Below are positions 41,842 through 50,762 of a stretch of 64,000 bases of DNA, piece after piece. How positions within the stretch are numbered: position 1 is the first letter of the stretch; each line of letters opens with the position of its first letter. The position numbers were made by a program, and so were the translations under genes. Source of the DNA: an uncultured Muribaculaceae bacterium. Lineage in GTDB: Bacteria; Bacteroidota; Bacteroidia; Bacteroidales; Muribaculaceae. Location: positions 1-64,000 of the forward strand of contig CAJTJV010000005.1 of assembly GCA_910576775.1 (NCBI GenBank). Reading direction: 5' to 3'. The notes below the pieces were generated by a model, which saw only the letters and a program-made list of their open reading frames with translations, made no database searches and had not been told where the DNA came from.

Positions 41842-43956
41842 ATGAAACTCCGCCTCCCCGTCATAACCATAATTTCATCCATAACTGCTTTATGCGCCTA
41901 TCCGTCAGCTGATTCGATTAAAGTTGTCAAAGGACAGGTAAGCGATTATTATATAACGGTCGTTCAGCAGCATCAGATCTGCGGTACCGTGACAGATAAA
42001 GACGGCAATGCTCTTGAAGGGGCTACTGTGATGTTTTTTGCGAGTCCTGCACATGTGAATACTGCTTCCGACGGAAGTTTCTGTATCACAGCATCGCCTA
42101 ACGACACCTCGCTTTATGTATATTATCCCGGTATGGTGCTTGAGAACCATCAACTGGGCGGAAAATACGAAGATGTGAGAATCGTCCTTAGTCCGGAGGA
42201 TAAACGTGATATTATCCGCCGTTCAAAAGCAATAGCCACGAAATGGTATGATGCCGACAACTATAATCCACAGACATTCTGCAATCCTATAAATATAAGC
42301 TATAACTTTGAACCATATAATAATAACGTAAAACCTAACGGTTCTTTCCGTTCATCGGCCGATCCGATGGGTTTGATGTATGGTGATGAAGCATTTCTTT
42401 TTTCAACTAATCAGGACGGTTTCCATTATTCAAATAATTTTACCGACTGGGAATTCGCACCCGCCTCTTTCAAACGAAAGCCTACAGATGACGATCAGTG
42501 TGCGCCTGCTGCTTTTGTGAGCGGTGATACGCTGTTTTATACAGGTTCTACATATGAAGGTCTGCCCGTATGGTACACTACAGATCCTAAATCCGGAAAA
42601 TTCCGCCGCGCCGTCAATCGCAATTCTCTTCCTTCGTGGGACCCGTGCCTTTTCCTTGACGATGACGGCAAACTATATCTATATTATGGCTCAAGTAATG
42701 AATTTCCTCTTAAAGGTGTTCAGGTGAGCCGCGATGATTTCTTCCCCGTGTCGAAAATCCATGATGTAATGGCTCTTTATCCCGCTGAGCATGGCTGGGA
42801 ACGTTTCGGCATGAACAACGACGACACATCCACTCTCGCACCTTTCACAGAAGGCGCATATATGACGAAGCACAACGGCAAGTACTATCTTCAGTACGGA
42901 GCGCCGGGAACCGAATTCAAGGTTTATGCCGATGGGGTCTATGTATCCGACAATCCTCTCGGTCCGTTTGTTTATCAGAAGCACAATCCGATGAGCTATA
43001 AGCCGGGAGGATATGTGCAAGGCTCCGGACACGGCGGCACTTTTTGCGACAACGACGGTAATTACTGGCATGTGTCAACCTGTATGCTGTCGCTTAAATA
43101 TAAATTCGAGCGTCGCATAGGTCTGTACCCTACGGCTTTCGATGCAGACGGCGTGATGTACAGTTCTGCCGCTTTCGGCGACTATCCGAACTATAACGCT
43201 CTCCACAATATCGCCAATCCTGCCGACCGCTTTGCCGGCTGGATGCTTCTAAGCTATGGAAAGCCGGTGGAAGTATCTTCGACCGACAGTATATATGTGG
43301 CAGCAAACGCAACTGACGAGTCAATGCGCACATATTGGGCTGCCGCAAGTGATAAGGCCGGTGAATGGATTGCTGTCGACCTCCTTGCTCCTAAGACTGT
43401 CCGAGCCATCCAGCTCAATCACTACGACCACAAGACTGCACAGCACGACCGTGCAAACGACCTCTATCATCAGTATCGCGTCTATTCTTCGCTTGATGGC
43501 GAAAACTGGACTCTTGTAATTGACAAGAGTGACAATGATAAGGATGTACCTCATGATTATATCGAACTGGCAAGCCCTCTTGAAGCGCGTTATATAAAAA
43601 TAGTGAATCTTCATATGCCTTCAGGACATTTTGCAGTATCTGGTCTGCGTGTATTCGGCACAGACGGCGGCAAGGCTCCCGCGGCTCCGAAAAAGTTGAA
43701 AGTAGAACGTTCAAAAGACGATTCACGCAATGCTATGATAAGCTGGCAACCTTCAGACAGTGCATACGGTTATAATGTCTACTATGGTATAGCTCCCGAT
43801 AAGCTCTATAATGCCATAACCGTGCTTGGCGAAAGTATATATGATATGCGGGGCCTTGATGCAGACACTGATTATTATTTTGCAATTGAGGCTCTTGGCG
43901 AAGGCGGCCGCTCGGAATTGTCGAAGACTATCTTTTCACAATCTAATAAAAAGTAA
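41842..43956 (+). CDS. GH43-like multidomain glycoside hydrolase (PUL 2)
   Basis: 704 residues. After a signal peptide (about 1-20) comes a carboxypeptidase-regulatory-like domain (about 44-117), a five-bladed GH43-type propeller (about 145-455), an F5/8-type C (discoidin, CBM32-like) domain (about 470-606) and an Fn3 domain (about 612-698). Candidate catalytic acids in family order are Asp174 (SADPMGLMY), Asp267 (SWDPCLFLDDDGK) and Glu337 (FTEGAYMTKHNGKYYL). GH43 enzymes usually act on arabinose or xylose linkages, which does not match the GH144 and GH3 neighbours. The real specificity is therefore open and may be a substituted glucan. The gene follows an in-locus terminator and precedes GH144 by 14 bases. 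Confidence 0.8.
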   Translation: MKLRLPVITIISSITALCAYPSADSIKVVKGQVSDYYITVVQQHQICGTVTDKDGNALEGATVMFFASPAHVNTASDGSFCITASPNDTSLYVYYPGMVLENHQLGGKYEDVRIVLSPEDKRDIIRRSKAIATKWYDADNYNPQTFCNPINISYNFEPYNNNVKPNGSFRSSADPMGLMYGDEAFLFSTNQDGFHYSNNFTDWEFAPASFKRKPTDDDQCAPAAFVSGDTLFYTGSTYEGLPVWYTTDPKSGKFRRAVNRNSLPSWDPCLFLDDDGKLYLYYGSSNEFPLKGVQVSRDDFFPVSKIHDVMALYPAEHGWERFGMNNDDTSTLAPFTEGAYMTKHNGKYYLQYGAPGTEFKVYADGVYVSDNPLGPFVYQKHNPMSYKPGGYVQGSGHGGTFCDNDGNYWHVSTCMLSLKYKFERRIGLYPTAFDADGVMYSSAAFGDYPNYNALHNIANPADRFAGWMLLSYGKPVEVSSTDSIYVAANATDESMRTYWAAASDKAGEWIAVDLLAPKTVRAIQLNHYDHKTAQHDRANDLYHQYRVYSSLDGENWTLVIDKSDNDKDVPHDYIELASPLEARYIKIVNLHMPSGHFAVSGLRVFGTDGGKAPAAPKKLKVERSKDDSRNAMISWQPSDSAYGYNVYYGIAPDKLYNAITVLGESIYDMRGLDADTDYYFAIEALGEGGRSELSKTIFSQSNKK

Positions 43957-43970
43957 AAATATATAAGCTC

Positions 43971-45344
43971 ATGAAATTAAACAAACAATTAGCTTTTGCG
44001 GCGGTAGCGGCGCTTGGACTATCGTCGTGTACCGGCTGTAGCAGTGCTTCTGACGAAGTTCCCGACCAAAAGCCGGATACAGAGGAATCAGCATTCGCTT
44101 CTGATGATGAATTCCTCGACTGGATTCAGAAAACACATTTCAATTACATGTGGGAGGGCGCAGAGGCTACATCCGGCCTTGCTCCGGAGCGCATACATAT
44201 GGATAACGTTTATCCGCAGAACGACCGCGATGTTATTACCATAGGGGGCTCAGGTTTTGGTATCGCCGGTCTTATCTCCGCAATCGACCGTGGTTTTATC
44301 GGTCGAGAGGAAGGCGTGGAGCGTTTCAGAAAGATTGTCGATTATCTTGGGAAGGCAGACCGTTTTCATGGAGTATGGCCCCATTGGCTCGACGGTCCCA
44401 CCGGAAAGGTGAAACCTTTCGGACAGAAGGACAACGGAGGCGACCTCGTGGAGAGTTCATTCCTTATGGCAAGTCTTATCGCCGCCCGTGAATATTTTAA
44501 GGATGGTAATGAAACAGAAAAACAGCTTGCCGCCGATATCGACAAGCTTTGGCGTGAAATGGAATTTGACTGGTACACCAAAGGTGGCGAGGATGTGCTT
44601 TACTGGCACTGGTCGCCAGAGTACGGCTGGGAGATGAATTTCCCCCTCGAAGGCTATAATGAGTGTCTGATTACATATATTCTTGCAGCGTCATCGCCTA
44701 CACATACTATTCCGGCGTCGGCCTATCACAAGGGATGGGCGCGTAGTGGCGGTATTGTATCTGACAAGAAATTCATGGGCTTGCCTCTTGTTCTCAAACA
44801 CAACGGAGCAGAGACAACAGGCGGACCTCTTTTCTGGAGTCATTATTCCTATATCGGTCTTGATCCGCACGGGCTCAAAGACAATTACGCCGATTACTGG
44901 GATTTGAACCAGAACCATGCCAAGAGCGATTATCTCTATTGTGTCTCCAATCCCAAAGGTTACAAAGGCTATGGAGAGGATTGCTGGGGCCTGACAGCTT
45001 CGTATTCAACAGCAGGTTATTCTGCGCATGCGCCCAATAACGACCTCGGTGTAATTACGCCTACAGCGGCTCTTTCGTCCTTCCCATATACTCCGGAGGA
45101 ATCGATGCGTGCTGCAAAGTATTTCTACTCCAAGGGCACATGGCTGCGTGGCAAATACGGTTTCTATGATGCCTTCAGTGAAAACGACAACTGGGTTACA
45201 CCCCGTTATCTTGCCATCGACCAGCTTACTATAGCCCCCATGATTGAGAACTACCGTAGCGGTCTTATCTGGAATCTTTTCATGGGTGCTCCTGAAATCA
45301 AGGCAGGTCTTGAAAAACTTGGCTTCACAACCACTCGTCATTAA
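43971..45344 (+). CDS. GH144 beta-1,2-glucanase-type lipoprotein (PUL 2)
   Basis: 457 residues with a lipoprotein signal (LGLSSC, Cys20). The mature part is the glucoamylase-like domain (PF10091 type) with an (alpha/alpha)6 toroid. Recognisable segments are FNYMWEGAEATSGLAPER, GGSGFGIAGLI, FWSHYSYIGLDPHG and GYGEDCWGLTASYS. Characterised members of GH144, from Chitinophaga and Parabacteroides, cleave beta-1,2-glucan, releasing sophorose or longer oligosaccharides. Family membership is assigned from recall of these motifs, not a search. It sits 16 bases before a GH3 gene whose product could split the released disaccharides. It is probably periplasmic or surface anchored. Confidence 0.85.
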   Translation: MKLNKQLAFAAVAALGLSSCTGCSSASDEVPDQKPDTEESAFASDDEFLDWIQKTHFNYMWEGAEATSGLAPERIHMDNVYPQNDRDVITIGGSGFGIAGLISAIDRGFIGREEGVERFRKIVDYLGKADRFHGVWPHWLDGPTGKVKPFGQKDNGGDLVESSFLMASLIAAREYFKDGNETEKQLAADIDKLWREMEFDWYTKGGEDVLYWHWSPEYGWEMNFPLEGYNECLITYILAASSPTHTIPASAYHKGWARSGGIVSDKKFMGLPLVLKHNGAETTGGPLFWSHYSYIGLDPHGLKDNYADYWDLNQNHAKSDYLYCVSNPKGYKGYGEDCWGLTASYSTAGYSAHAPNNDLGVITPTAALSSFPYTPEESMRAAKYFYSKGTWLRGKYGFYDAFSENDNWVTPRYLAIDQLTIAPMIENYRSGLIWNLFMGAPEIKAGLEKLGFTTTRH

Positions 45345-45360
45345 CAGTTAAATTAATATT

Positions 45361-47658
45361 ATGAAATTCAAATCTATCGTTTATTCAGCCGTTGCTGCTC
45401 TGACATTATTCGGAGCGACATCTTGTAGCTCTGATAACAAGGGCTCCGGCGATGCCGAAATGGATGCGTTTGTAAACGACCTGCTTGGCAAAATGACTCT
45501 TGAGGAAAAGCTTGGACAGCTCAATCTCCCCGCATCCGACGACATTGTAACCGGACAGGCAAAGAGCAGTAATATCGGTGCGATGGTTGCAGCCGGCCAT
45601 GTAGGCGGCGTATTCAACATCAAAGGTGTTGAGAAAATCCGCGACCTCCAGAAAGTGGCGGTTGAAGAGAGTCGCCTCGGCATACCTTTGCTGTTCGGTA
45701 TGGATGTTATCCACGGTTATGAGACTGTGTTCCCCATTCCTCTCGCACTCTCCTGCTCCTGGGATACCGCAGCAATCGAACGTTCCGCACGTATAGCTGC
45801 CATTGAGGCTTCCGCAAGCGGTATATGCTGGACTTTCAGTCCCATGGTAGATATTTGTCGCGACCCGCGCTGGGGACGAGCCTCAGAGGGTTCGGGTGAA
45901 GACCCCTTCCTCGGTGCTGCAATCGCGCGTGCTATGGTAAAAGGATATCAGGGTGAAAATCTTGAGAATAACAATGAAATCATGGCGTGCGTTAAGCATT
46001 TCGCACTCTATGGTGCTCCCGACGGAGGCCGCGACTACAATACTGTCGATATGAGCCGTCAGCGTATGTTCAACGAATATTTCGAGCCTTACAAGGCAGG
46101 TGCCGAAGCGGGTGCAGGTTCTTTCATGACATCCTTCAATACAGTAGATGGCATTCCCGCTACCGCCAACCGCTGGCTCCTTACCGACGTTCTGCGTGAA
46201 CAGTGGGGATGGGACGGTTTCATCGTTACCGACTATACCGCAATTTCGGAAATGATACAGCATGGTCTTGGCGACCTGCAACAGGTTTCGGCACTCGCCC
46301 TCAAGGCCGGTACAGATATGGATATGGTAGCCGACGGCTTCAACGGTACTCTTGCCAAGAGTCTTGAAGAAGGTCTCGTCGATATCGGACAGATTGATGC
46401 TGCCGTACGTCGCATTCTTGAGGCCAAATATAAACTCGGGCTCTTCGAAGATCCGTATAAATATATCTCCGTCGACCGTGAGAAAACCGAGGTGTACACT
46501 CCCGAGAATCGTGCCGAAGCCCGCCGTATCGCTACTGAGACATTTGTACTGCTTAAAAATGAAGGCAACTTGCTGCCACTTCAGAAGAAAGGCCGTATCG
46601 CCGTTGTCGGCCCGCTGGCAAATACCCGTGCCAATATGCCGGGTACATGGAGTGTTGCAGCCGCTGCCGAGAAATACAAGACTCTTGTCGAGGGCATACG
46701 CGACGCAGTAGGCGACAAGGTTACCGTTACATATGCCAAAGGGTCGAATCTTACAGCCGACGCCGAACTTGAAGCCAATGCTACAATGTTCGGACGTGAG
46801 ATGCGCGACGACCGCTCGGAAGCCGCCATGCTTACCGAGGCTCTGAATGTAGCCCGGTCGTCCGACGTGATCATAGCCGCATTGGGTGAATCGTCGGAAT
46901 TCAGCGGGGAATCTTCCAGCCGTACGGACATCACTCTTCCCGATACCCAGAAAAAGCTTCTCGAAGCTCTTCTCTCCACCGGCAAGCCTGTAATAATGCT
47001 TAATTTCTCCGGTCGCGCCACTGTCATGACATGGGAAAGCGAGCGTGTGCCCGCAATCATGAACGTATGGTTTGGCGGTTCGGAAGCTGCCGACGCCATC
47101 GCTGATGTAGTATTCGGCGATGTTGTGCCTTCCGGCAAACTTACGTGCTCCATGCCGCGCAACATGGGACAGATTCCTGTATATTACAATCATTTCAATA
47201 CCGGTCGTCCGAAAGCACAGGACGTGAAATTCGAGAAATTCCGCAGTGGTTATATCGATTCTCCCAACTCGCCGCTCTATCCTTTCGGATATGGTCTGAG
47301 CTACACTACATTTGAATACTCGGATTTTGCTTTATCTGCAAACGAGATGACAGCGGACGGCTCCATCAAGGCAACCGTAAAGGTTACGAATACCGGTAAG
47401 TATGATGCCGACGAAATCGTGCAGTTATATCTCCGCGACCTTGTAGGTTCGTCGGCTCGTCCAGTAAAGGAACTCAAAGGTTTTAAGCGTATCTCGCTCA
47501 AAGCCGGAGAAAGCGCGACTATAGAATTCGAAATTACCGTCGACTTGCTCAAGTTCTACAATTTCGAACTTGAATATGTGGCCGAGCCGGGTGAATTTGT
47601 TGCCATGGTAGGTCCTGACAGTGAAAATGTAGCATCGCTTAATTTCACTTTGAAATAA
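45361..47658 (+). CDS. GH3 BglX-type beta-glucosidase lipoprotein (PUL 2)
   Basis: 765 residues. Lipoprotein signal (FGATSC, Cys22). The barrel contains the BglX-like segments LLFGMDVIHGYETVFPIPLA and DPRWGRASEGSGEDPFLG. Nucleophile Asp291 lies in IVTDYTAISE, where Tyr follows the Asp, unlike the TDW of the two PUL 1 enzymes. The C-terminal alpha/beta and Fn3-like domains are complete. Related Bacteroidetes enzymes beside GH144 act on sophorose and beta-1,2-gluco-oligosaccharides, so the expected role is release of glucose. It is the last gene of PUL 2. Confidence 0.92.
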   Translation: MKFKSIVYSAVAALTLFGATSCSSDNKGSGDAEMDAFVNDLLGKMTLEEKLGQLNLPASDDIVTGQAKSSNIGAMVAAGHVGGVFNIKGVEKIRDLQKVAVEESRLGIPLLFGMDVIHGYETVFPIPLALSCSWDTAAIERSARIAAIEASASGICWTFSPMVDICRDPRWGRASEGSGEDPFLGAAIARAMVKGYQGENLENNNEIMACVKHFALYGAPDGGRDYNTVDMSRQRMFNEYFEPYKAGAEAGAGSFMTSFNTVDGIPATANRWLLTDVLREQWGWDGFIVTDYTAISEMIQHGLGDLQQVSALALKAGTDMDMVADGFNGTLAKSLEEGLVDIGQIDAAVRRILEAKYKLGLFEDPYKYISVDREKTEVYTPENRAEARRIATETFVLLKNEGNLLPLQKKGRIAVVGPLANTRANMPGTWSVAAAAEKYKTLVEGIRDAVGDKVTVTYAKGSNLTADAELEANATMFGREMRDDRSEAAMLTEALNVARSSDVIIAALGESSEFSGESSSRTDITLPDTQKKLLEALLSTGKPVIMLNFSGRATVMTWESERVPAIMNVWFGGSEAADAIADVVFGDVVPSGKLTCSMPRNMGQIPVYYNHFNTGRPKAQDVKFEKFRSGYIDSPNSPLYPFGYGLSYTTFEYSDFALSANEMTADGSIKATVKVTNTGKYDADEIVQLYLRDLVGSSARPVKELKGFKRISLKAGESATIEFEITVDLLKFYNFELEYVAEPGEFVAMVGPDSENVASLNFTLK

Positions 47659-47672
47659 GTATTACTTTAAAA

Positions 47673-47711
47673 ACAAAGCGGTCGCGTCTATTTAAGGTGC
47701 GGCCGCTTTGT
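47673..47711. terminator. Bidirectional terminator at the end of PUL 2
   Basis: A 13-bp stem (47673-47685 with 47699-47711, one G-T wobble) lies between convergent genes. On the minus strand it is followed by a TTTTT run, on the plus strand by a weaker T/A stretch. Confidence 0.85.
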
Positions 47712-47721
47712 TATAGGAGGT

Positions 47722-50616
47722 TCAGCGTTTTTTAGGCTGGATGTTCAGTCTGTATTGAACCGAGAAAAGAAAGTAGCGGGGCAGGGCATTGGTGTAGCTC
47801 ACCGTGCGTCCACTGGCAGTGACGGCGTAGTGTATGTTCGACAGTTTGTGGAGTAGGTCGAAACCGTCGGCCATGAATACCCAGCGGTTGTGACGCGGCG
47901 GTGTGTAGGTGAGGCGCATGTTCCAGATGGGGTCTGTGGTATCGAGTGCTTCGGAGCCGTATCCACAGCGGGTATAACAGGTGAAATCGGTGCTTGCGCC
48001 GAAACCGGCCGGAAATTTGAAAACGCCGGAAATGCCGTAGTTGTAATGGTTGGCATCAAGGGTTCTGAAATCTGTCTGTGTTGAGGTGGTGTGGCGGTTC
48101 ACATAGTCGCAGCGCAGTGTCAGGCTCTGTCCGGCTATCTGCCATGTAAGTTTTATCTTTTCGGTGAAATCGCGGTATCTCACTTTTGTGGCTTCTGGCA
48201 GCTCTTTGTCGATGCCTATCATATCGGCATAATGGGCAATGCCGGCATCGGTCGACGAACTGAGGGAGAACTGCTTGGTGCTTCCGAACTGCCAGCTGAG
48301 TTCATTGGTTATGGCGGCGCGGCCTGTCCCTTGCACGTTGTACATCTTGTTGTATCGTATGCCGGTGGATGTATCGTAGCTATAACCGCGCACAAGGGCA
48401 TCGTGGGTGTATGTATAGCCGAGATACAGGACGTTGTTGAACGTGTGGCTTTGCGGTTGGTATGCCCATCGCAACAGGTGATAGTGCTGCTTCGACATTT
48501 TCAGATCCGGATTGCCAAGATAGATGTTGAGCGGGTTTGCGTCGTTCACAACGTCGACCATATCGAGGATATCGGGCAGTTCGGTCCAGTACCTGTAGCT
48601 GTATCGCAGGGAGTTCCGGAAATCAAAGTTGCGTTCGTCCCCTTTCTTGTTGAAATTATATTCTATCATTCCGTCATATACGCTGCTTACCGAGACCATC
48701 CAGTTTTTAGTCTTGAATCCGTACGAGCGGTCGTTGCGCCAATAATCGAGATTGCGGTGGATTAATTCAATCACAGGACGAAGGTAGATGCTTAAATAGG
48801 AATCCTTGAAACTGAACCCGCCTCTATAGTTCGGCAATATTCGGTGGGTGTTCTTGAGTGTGCGAGAGGTATAGCTGTTAGCTGGATCGAAGGCTTCCAG
48901 ATACTCTCCAGGGACAATGCCGTAAGTTCCCATGTTTTCGAGCTGTTCGAGTGCATACATATATGAGTCCTTGACGTTTTCAGCGAATTCATATTTATAC
49001 CCGATGGACAGATAATTGGATTTGAAGCTTGCCTGGTAATTGATTCTTCCGCTCAGCGACAGGTCGTGATTCGGGGTGTTGTCGATGTATTGGCGACGTT
49101 TTTCTGCGGCTTTGGATTCGGCACCGTAGTTCACCTCATAGTCTTTCCAGAGAGTTTCTTTCTGCGACCTATAGCTGGCATTCAGATCGATACTTATTGC
49201 ATCCTCGGTTTTGGGAATCTTGAAATAGGGATAGAGTGATATGCCTGCCGTAGCGTTTTTCCGGCGTCCGTCGCTACGTGTCTTTGAACGGTTGATTATG
49301 CTTTCGAGCTGTTCTTCCGTGCCGCTGGAGTATATTGCTTCGAGAATATCGGCGTCAATGCCTTCCGGTTCTTTCCCGAAGGCTCCGGAGAGATTGGAAT
49401 TTACGTTCTTTGTATCGGAGTAGGTTGCACTGGCGAGCGCACCTCCGGAAAAATTACCTTTGGAATAATAAAAATTGTGGAACGTGGAGGCCTTGGTTTC
49501 CTTGTTGTTGTTGTTGCCGTAGTCGTTTTCGTATGTGTCGCCTCCCGGCAGGAAATTGGTGCGCATAGTGGTGCTCCTGTTTTTGTCGATGCTTTGCTCG
49601 AAAGTCACATTTCCGCGGGCATTTTTTGATTCGTCCGCATTGGAGTAGTGGTAATCCATTGCAGCCATCCGGTATTCTTTAGTTCCGTCGGGCATCATGT
49701 CGGGCGTCCAGGTGTCATTGCGTCCAGGCTTGCGATTGTCGTTAAGGTTGTTGATATTGGCCATCAAGCTGATACGCGTGGTTGGGTTGAACCAGTTTGC
49801 GAACAGTTTTCCCAGGTAGCGGTCTTCTGTGCCGTATCCCGCCTGAGCGTTAATCAGCCAGCCCATATTATATTCCTTTTTCAGGCGTACGTCCATTGTG
49901 AGGACTTTGGGGGCTGATATGTCTTTTCTACGTTTTGCATCCGGAGTCTGTCCTTCGTAGACCTGAATAGTGTTGACTGTATATGCACCTATGTTTTCAA
50001 GCATAAGATTGTTGTTGCCGTCGAGAAATTCCTTGCCGTTGAGCAGTAGAGATTCCACGAACTGTCCGTTGACTTTAATCTGTCCGTCAGTGCTCAGTTC
50101 GGCGCCGGGGAGCTGGGCGATAAGGGCATCGAGCATTGAGCCTTCGGCAAGCTGGAAGGCATCGGCATTGTATACTACGGTGTCGCCCTTGTTGTAGAAT
50201 TTGATTTTAGTCGAGGTGACAGTAATCTCGTTCAGCATCTTGGGTGCGCGTTCGAGAAATATCATGCCTATCTCGCGCCACTCCTCGCGCCGTCCAATAT
50301 TTTTCACTTCCTGCGTTAGAGTCAGAGTTTTGTACCCGGGACATTTAATATCTAATACATAGGTGGAGTCGACCTTCGGTACGGGGAGCGAGAATATCGA
50401 TATTGTGTCGATTTCTCCGTTTCTATAAGAAAAACCGCGGTTGGCCTGAACGGAATCACATACATTTCCTGTAGAATCATATAGAAATACCCATGACTTG
50501 TTAAGATCCTGCTTTGTTATAGCATCTTTGATGCGACCGCTTATATAGAAATCGGCACCGGTAGCAATAAAGATTGTTAGAGTTATCAAGGAAATGAATG
50601 ACAGCAGTTTTTTCAT
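47722..50616 (-). CDS. Orphan TonB-receptor-like outer-membrane beta-barrel protein
   Basis: 964 residues. A signal peptide (about 1-20) is followed by a carboxypeptidase-regulatory-like N-terminal domain (about 22-125) and a plug-like domain (about 130-245, NEITVTSTKIKFYNKGDTVV). A long barrel of the outer-membrane beta-barrel family (OMP_b-brl_3 type) ends in FSVQYRLNIQPKKR. There is no adjacent susD, so it is not a SusC of a PUL. Such proteins may import other nutrients or peptides, but the ligand is unknown. The gene has only a weak promoter-like sequence, next to a G8 tract. Confidence 0.85.
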   Translation of the reverse strand: MKKLLSFISLITLTIFIATGADFYISGRIKDAITKQDLNKSWVFLYDSTGNVCDSVQANRGFSYRNGEIDTISIFSLPVPKVDSTYVLDIKCPGYKTLTLTQEVKNIGRREEWREIGMIFLERAPKMLNEITVTSTKIKFYNKGDTVVYNADAFQLAEGSMLDALIAQLPGAELSTDGQIKVNGQFVESLLLNGKEFLDGNNNLMLENIGAYTVNTIQVYEGQTPDAKRRKDISAPKVLTMDVRLKKEYNMGWLINAQAGYGTEDRYLGKLFANWFNPTTRISLMANINNLNDNRKPGRNDTWTPDMMPDGTKEYRMAAMDYHYSNADESKNARGNVTFEQSIDKNRSTTMRTNFLPGGDTYENDYGNNNNKETKASTFHNFYYSKGNFSGGALASATYSDTKNVNSNLSGAFGKEPEGIDADILEAIYSSGTEEQLESIINRSKTRSDGRRKNATAGISLYPYFKIPKTEDAISIDLNASYRSQKETLWKDYEVNYGAESKAAEKRRQYIDNTPNHDLSLSGRINYQASFKSNYLSIGYKYEFAENVKDSYMYALEQLENMGTYGIVPGEYLEAFDPANSYTSRTLKNTHRILPNYRGGFSFKDSYLSIYLRPVIELIHRNLDYWRNDRSYGFKTKNWMVSVSSVYDGMIEYNFNKKGDERNFDFRNSLRYSYRYWTELPDILDMVDVVNDANPLNIYLGNPDLKMSKQHYHLLRWAYQPQSHTFNNVLYLGYTYTHDALVRGYSYDTSTGIRYNKMYNVQGTGRAAITNELSWQFGSTKQFSLSSSTDAGIAHYADMIGIDKELPEATKVRYRDFTEKIKLTWQIAGQSLTLRCDYVNRHTTSTQTDFRTLDANHYNYGISGVFKFPAGFGASTDFTCYTRCGYGSEALDTTDPIWNMRLTYTPPRHNRWVFMADGFDLLHKLSNIHYAVTASGRTVSYTNALPRYFLFSVQYRLNIQPKKR

Positions 50617-50646
50617 GGTTTTATATAATCGCGTTAGAATTTTGCA

Positions 50647-50688
50647 TAAAGATATTTATAAATATTGATGTGTGCAAGCACCCCCCCC
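50647..50688 (-). promoter_or_regulatory. Weak promoter flanked by a G8 homopolymer tract
   Basis: On the minus strand TTGC (50677-50674), a 19-bp spacer and TATCTTTA (50654-50647) form an imperfect -33/-7 pair in front of the orphan receptor. A run of eight G (C8 on the plus strand, 50681-50688) lies three bases upstream of the -33 box. Confidence 0.35.
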
Positions 50689-50712
50689 TAATTTTTTAGC
50701 ATAAAATAATGC

Positions 50713-50741
50713 AAGGGAGGCCGCAGTCGGCAGTCTCCCTT
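50713..50741 (-). terminator. Terminator of the repeat-protein gene
   Basis: AAGGGAG (50713-50719) pairs with CTCCCTT (50735-50741), with an additional inner GCCG/CGGC stem and a three-base bulge. It lies just after the stop codon of the repeat protein on the minus strand, but the T run is weak. Confidence 0.5.
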
Positions 50742-50762
50742 ATATCTGACAACGAGAAAAGA

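Noticed and set aside
45883..47193. 436-codon open frame on the minus strand inside the PUL 2 GH3 gene
   Set aside because: It is fully antisense to a GH3 gene with intact catalytic motifs, shows no signal or known domain, and has no promoter. It is a shadow of codon bias.
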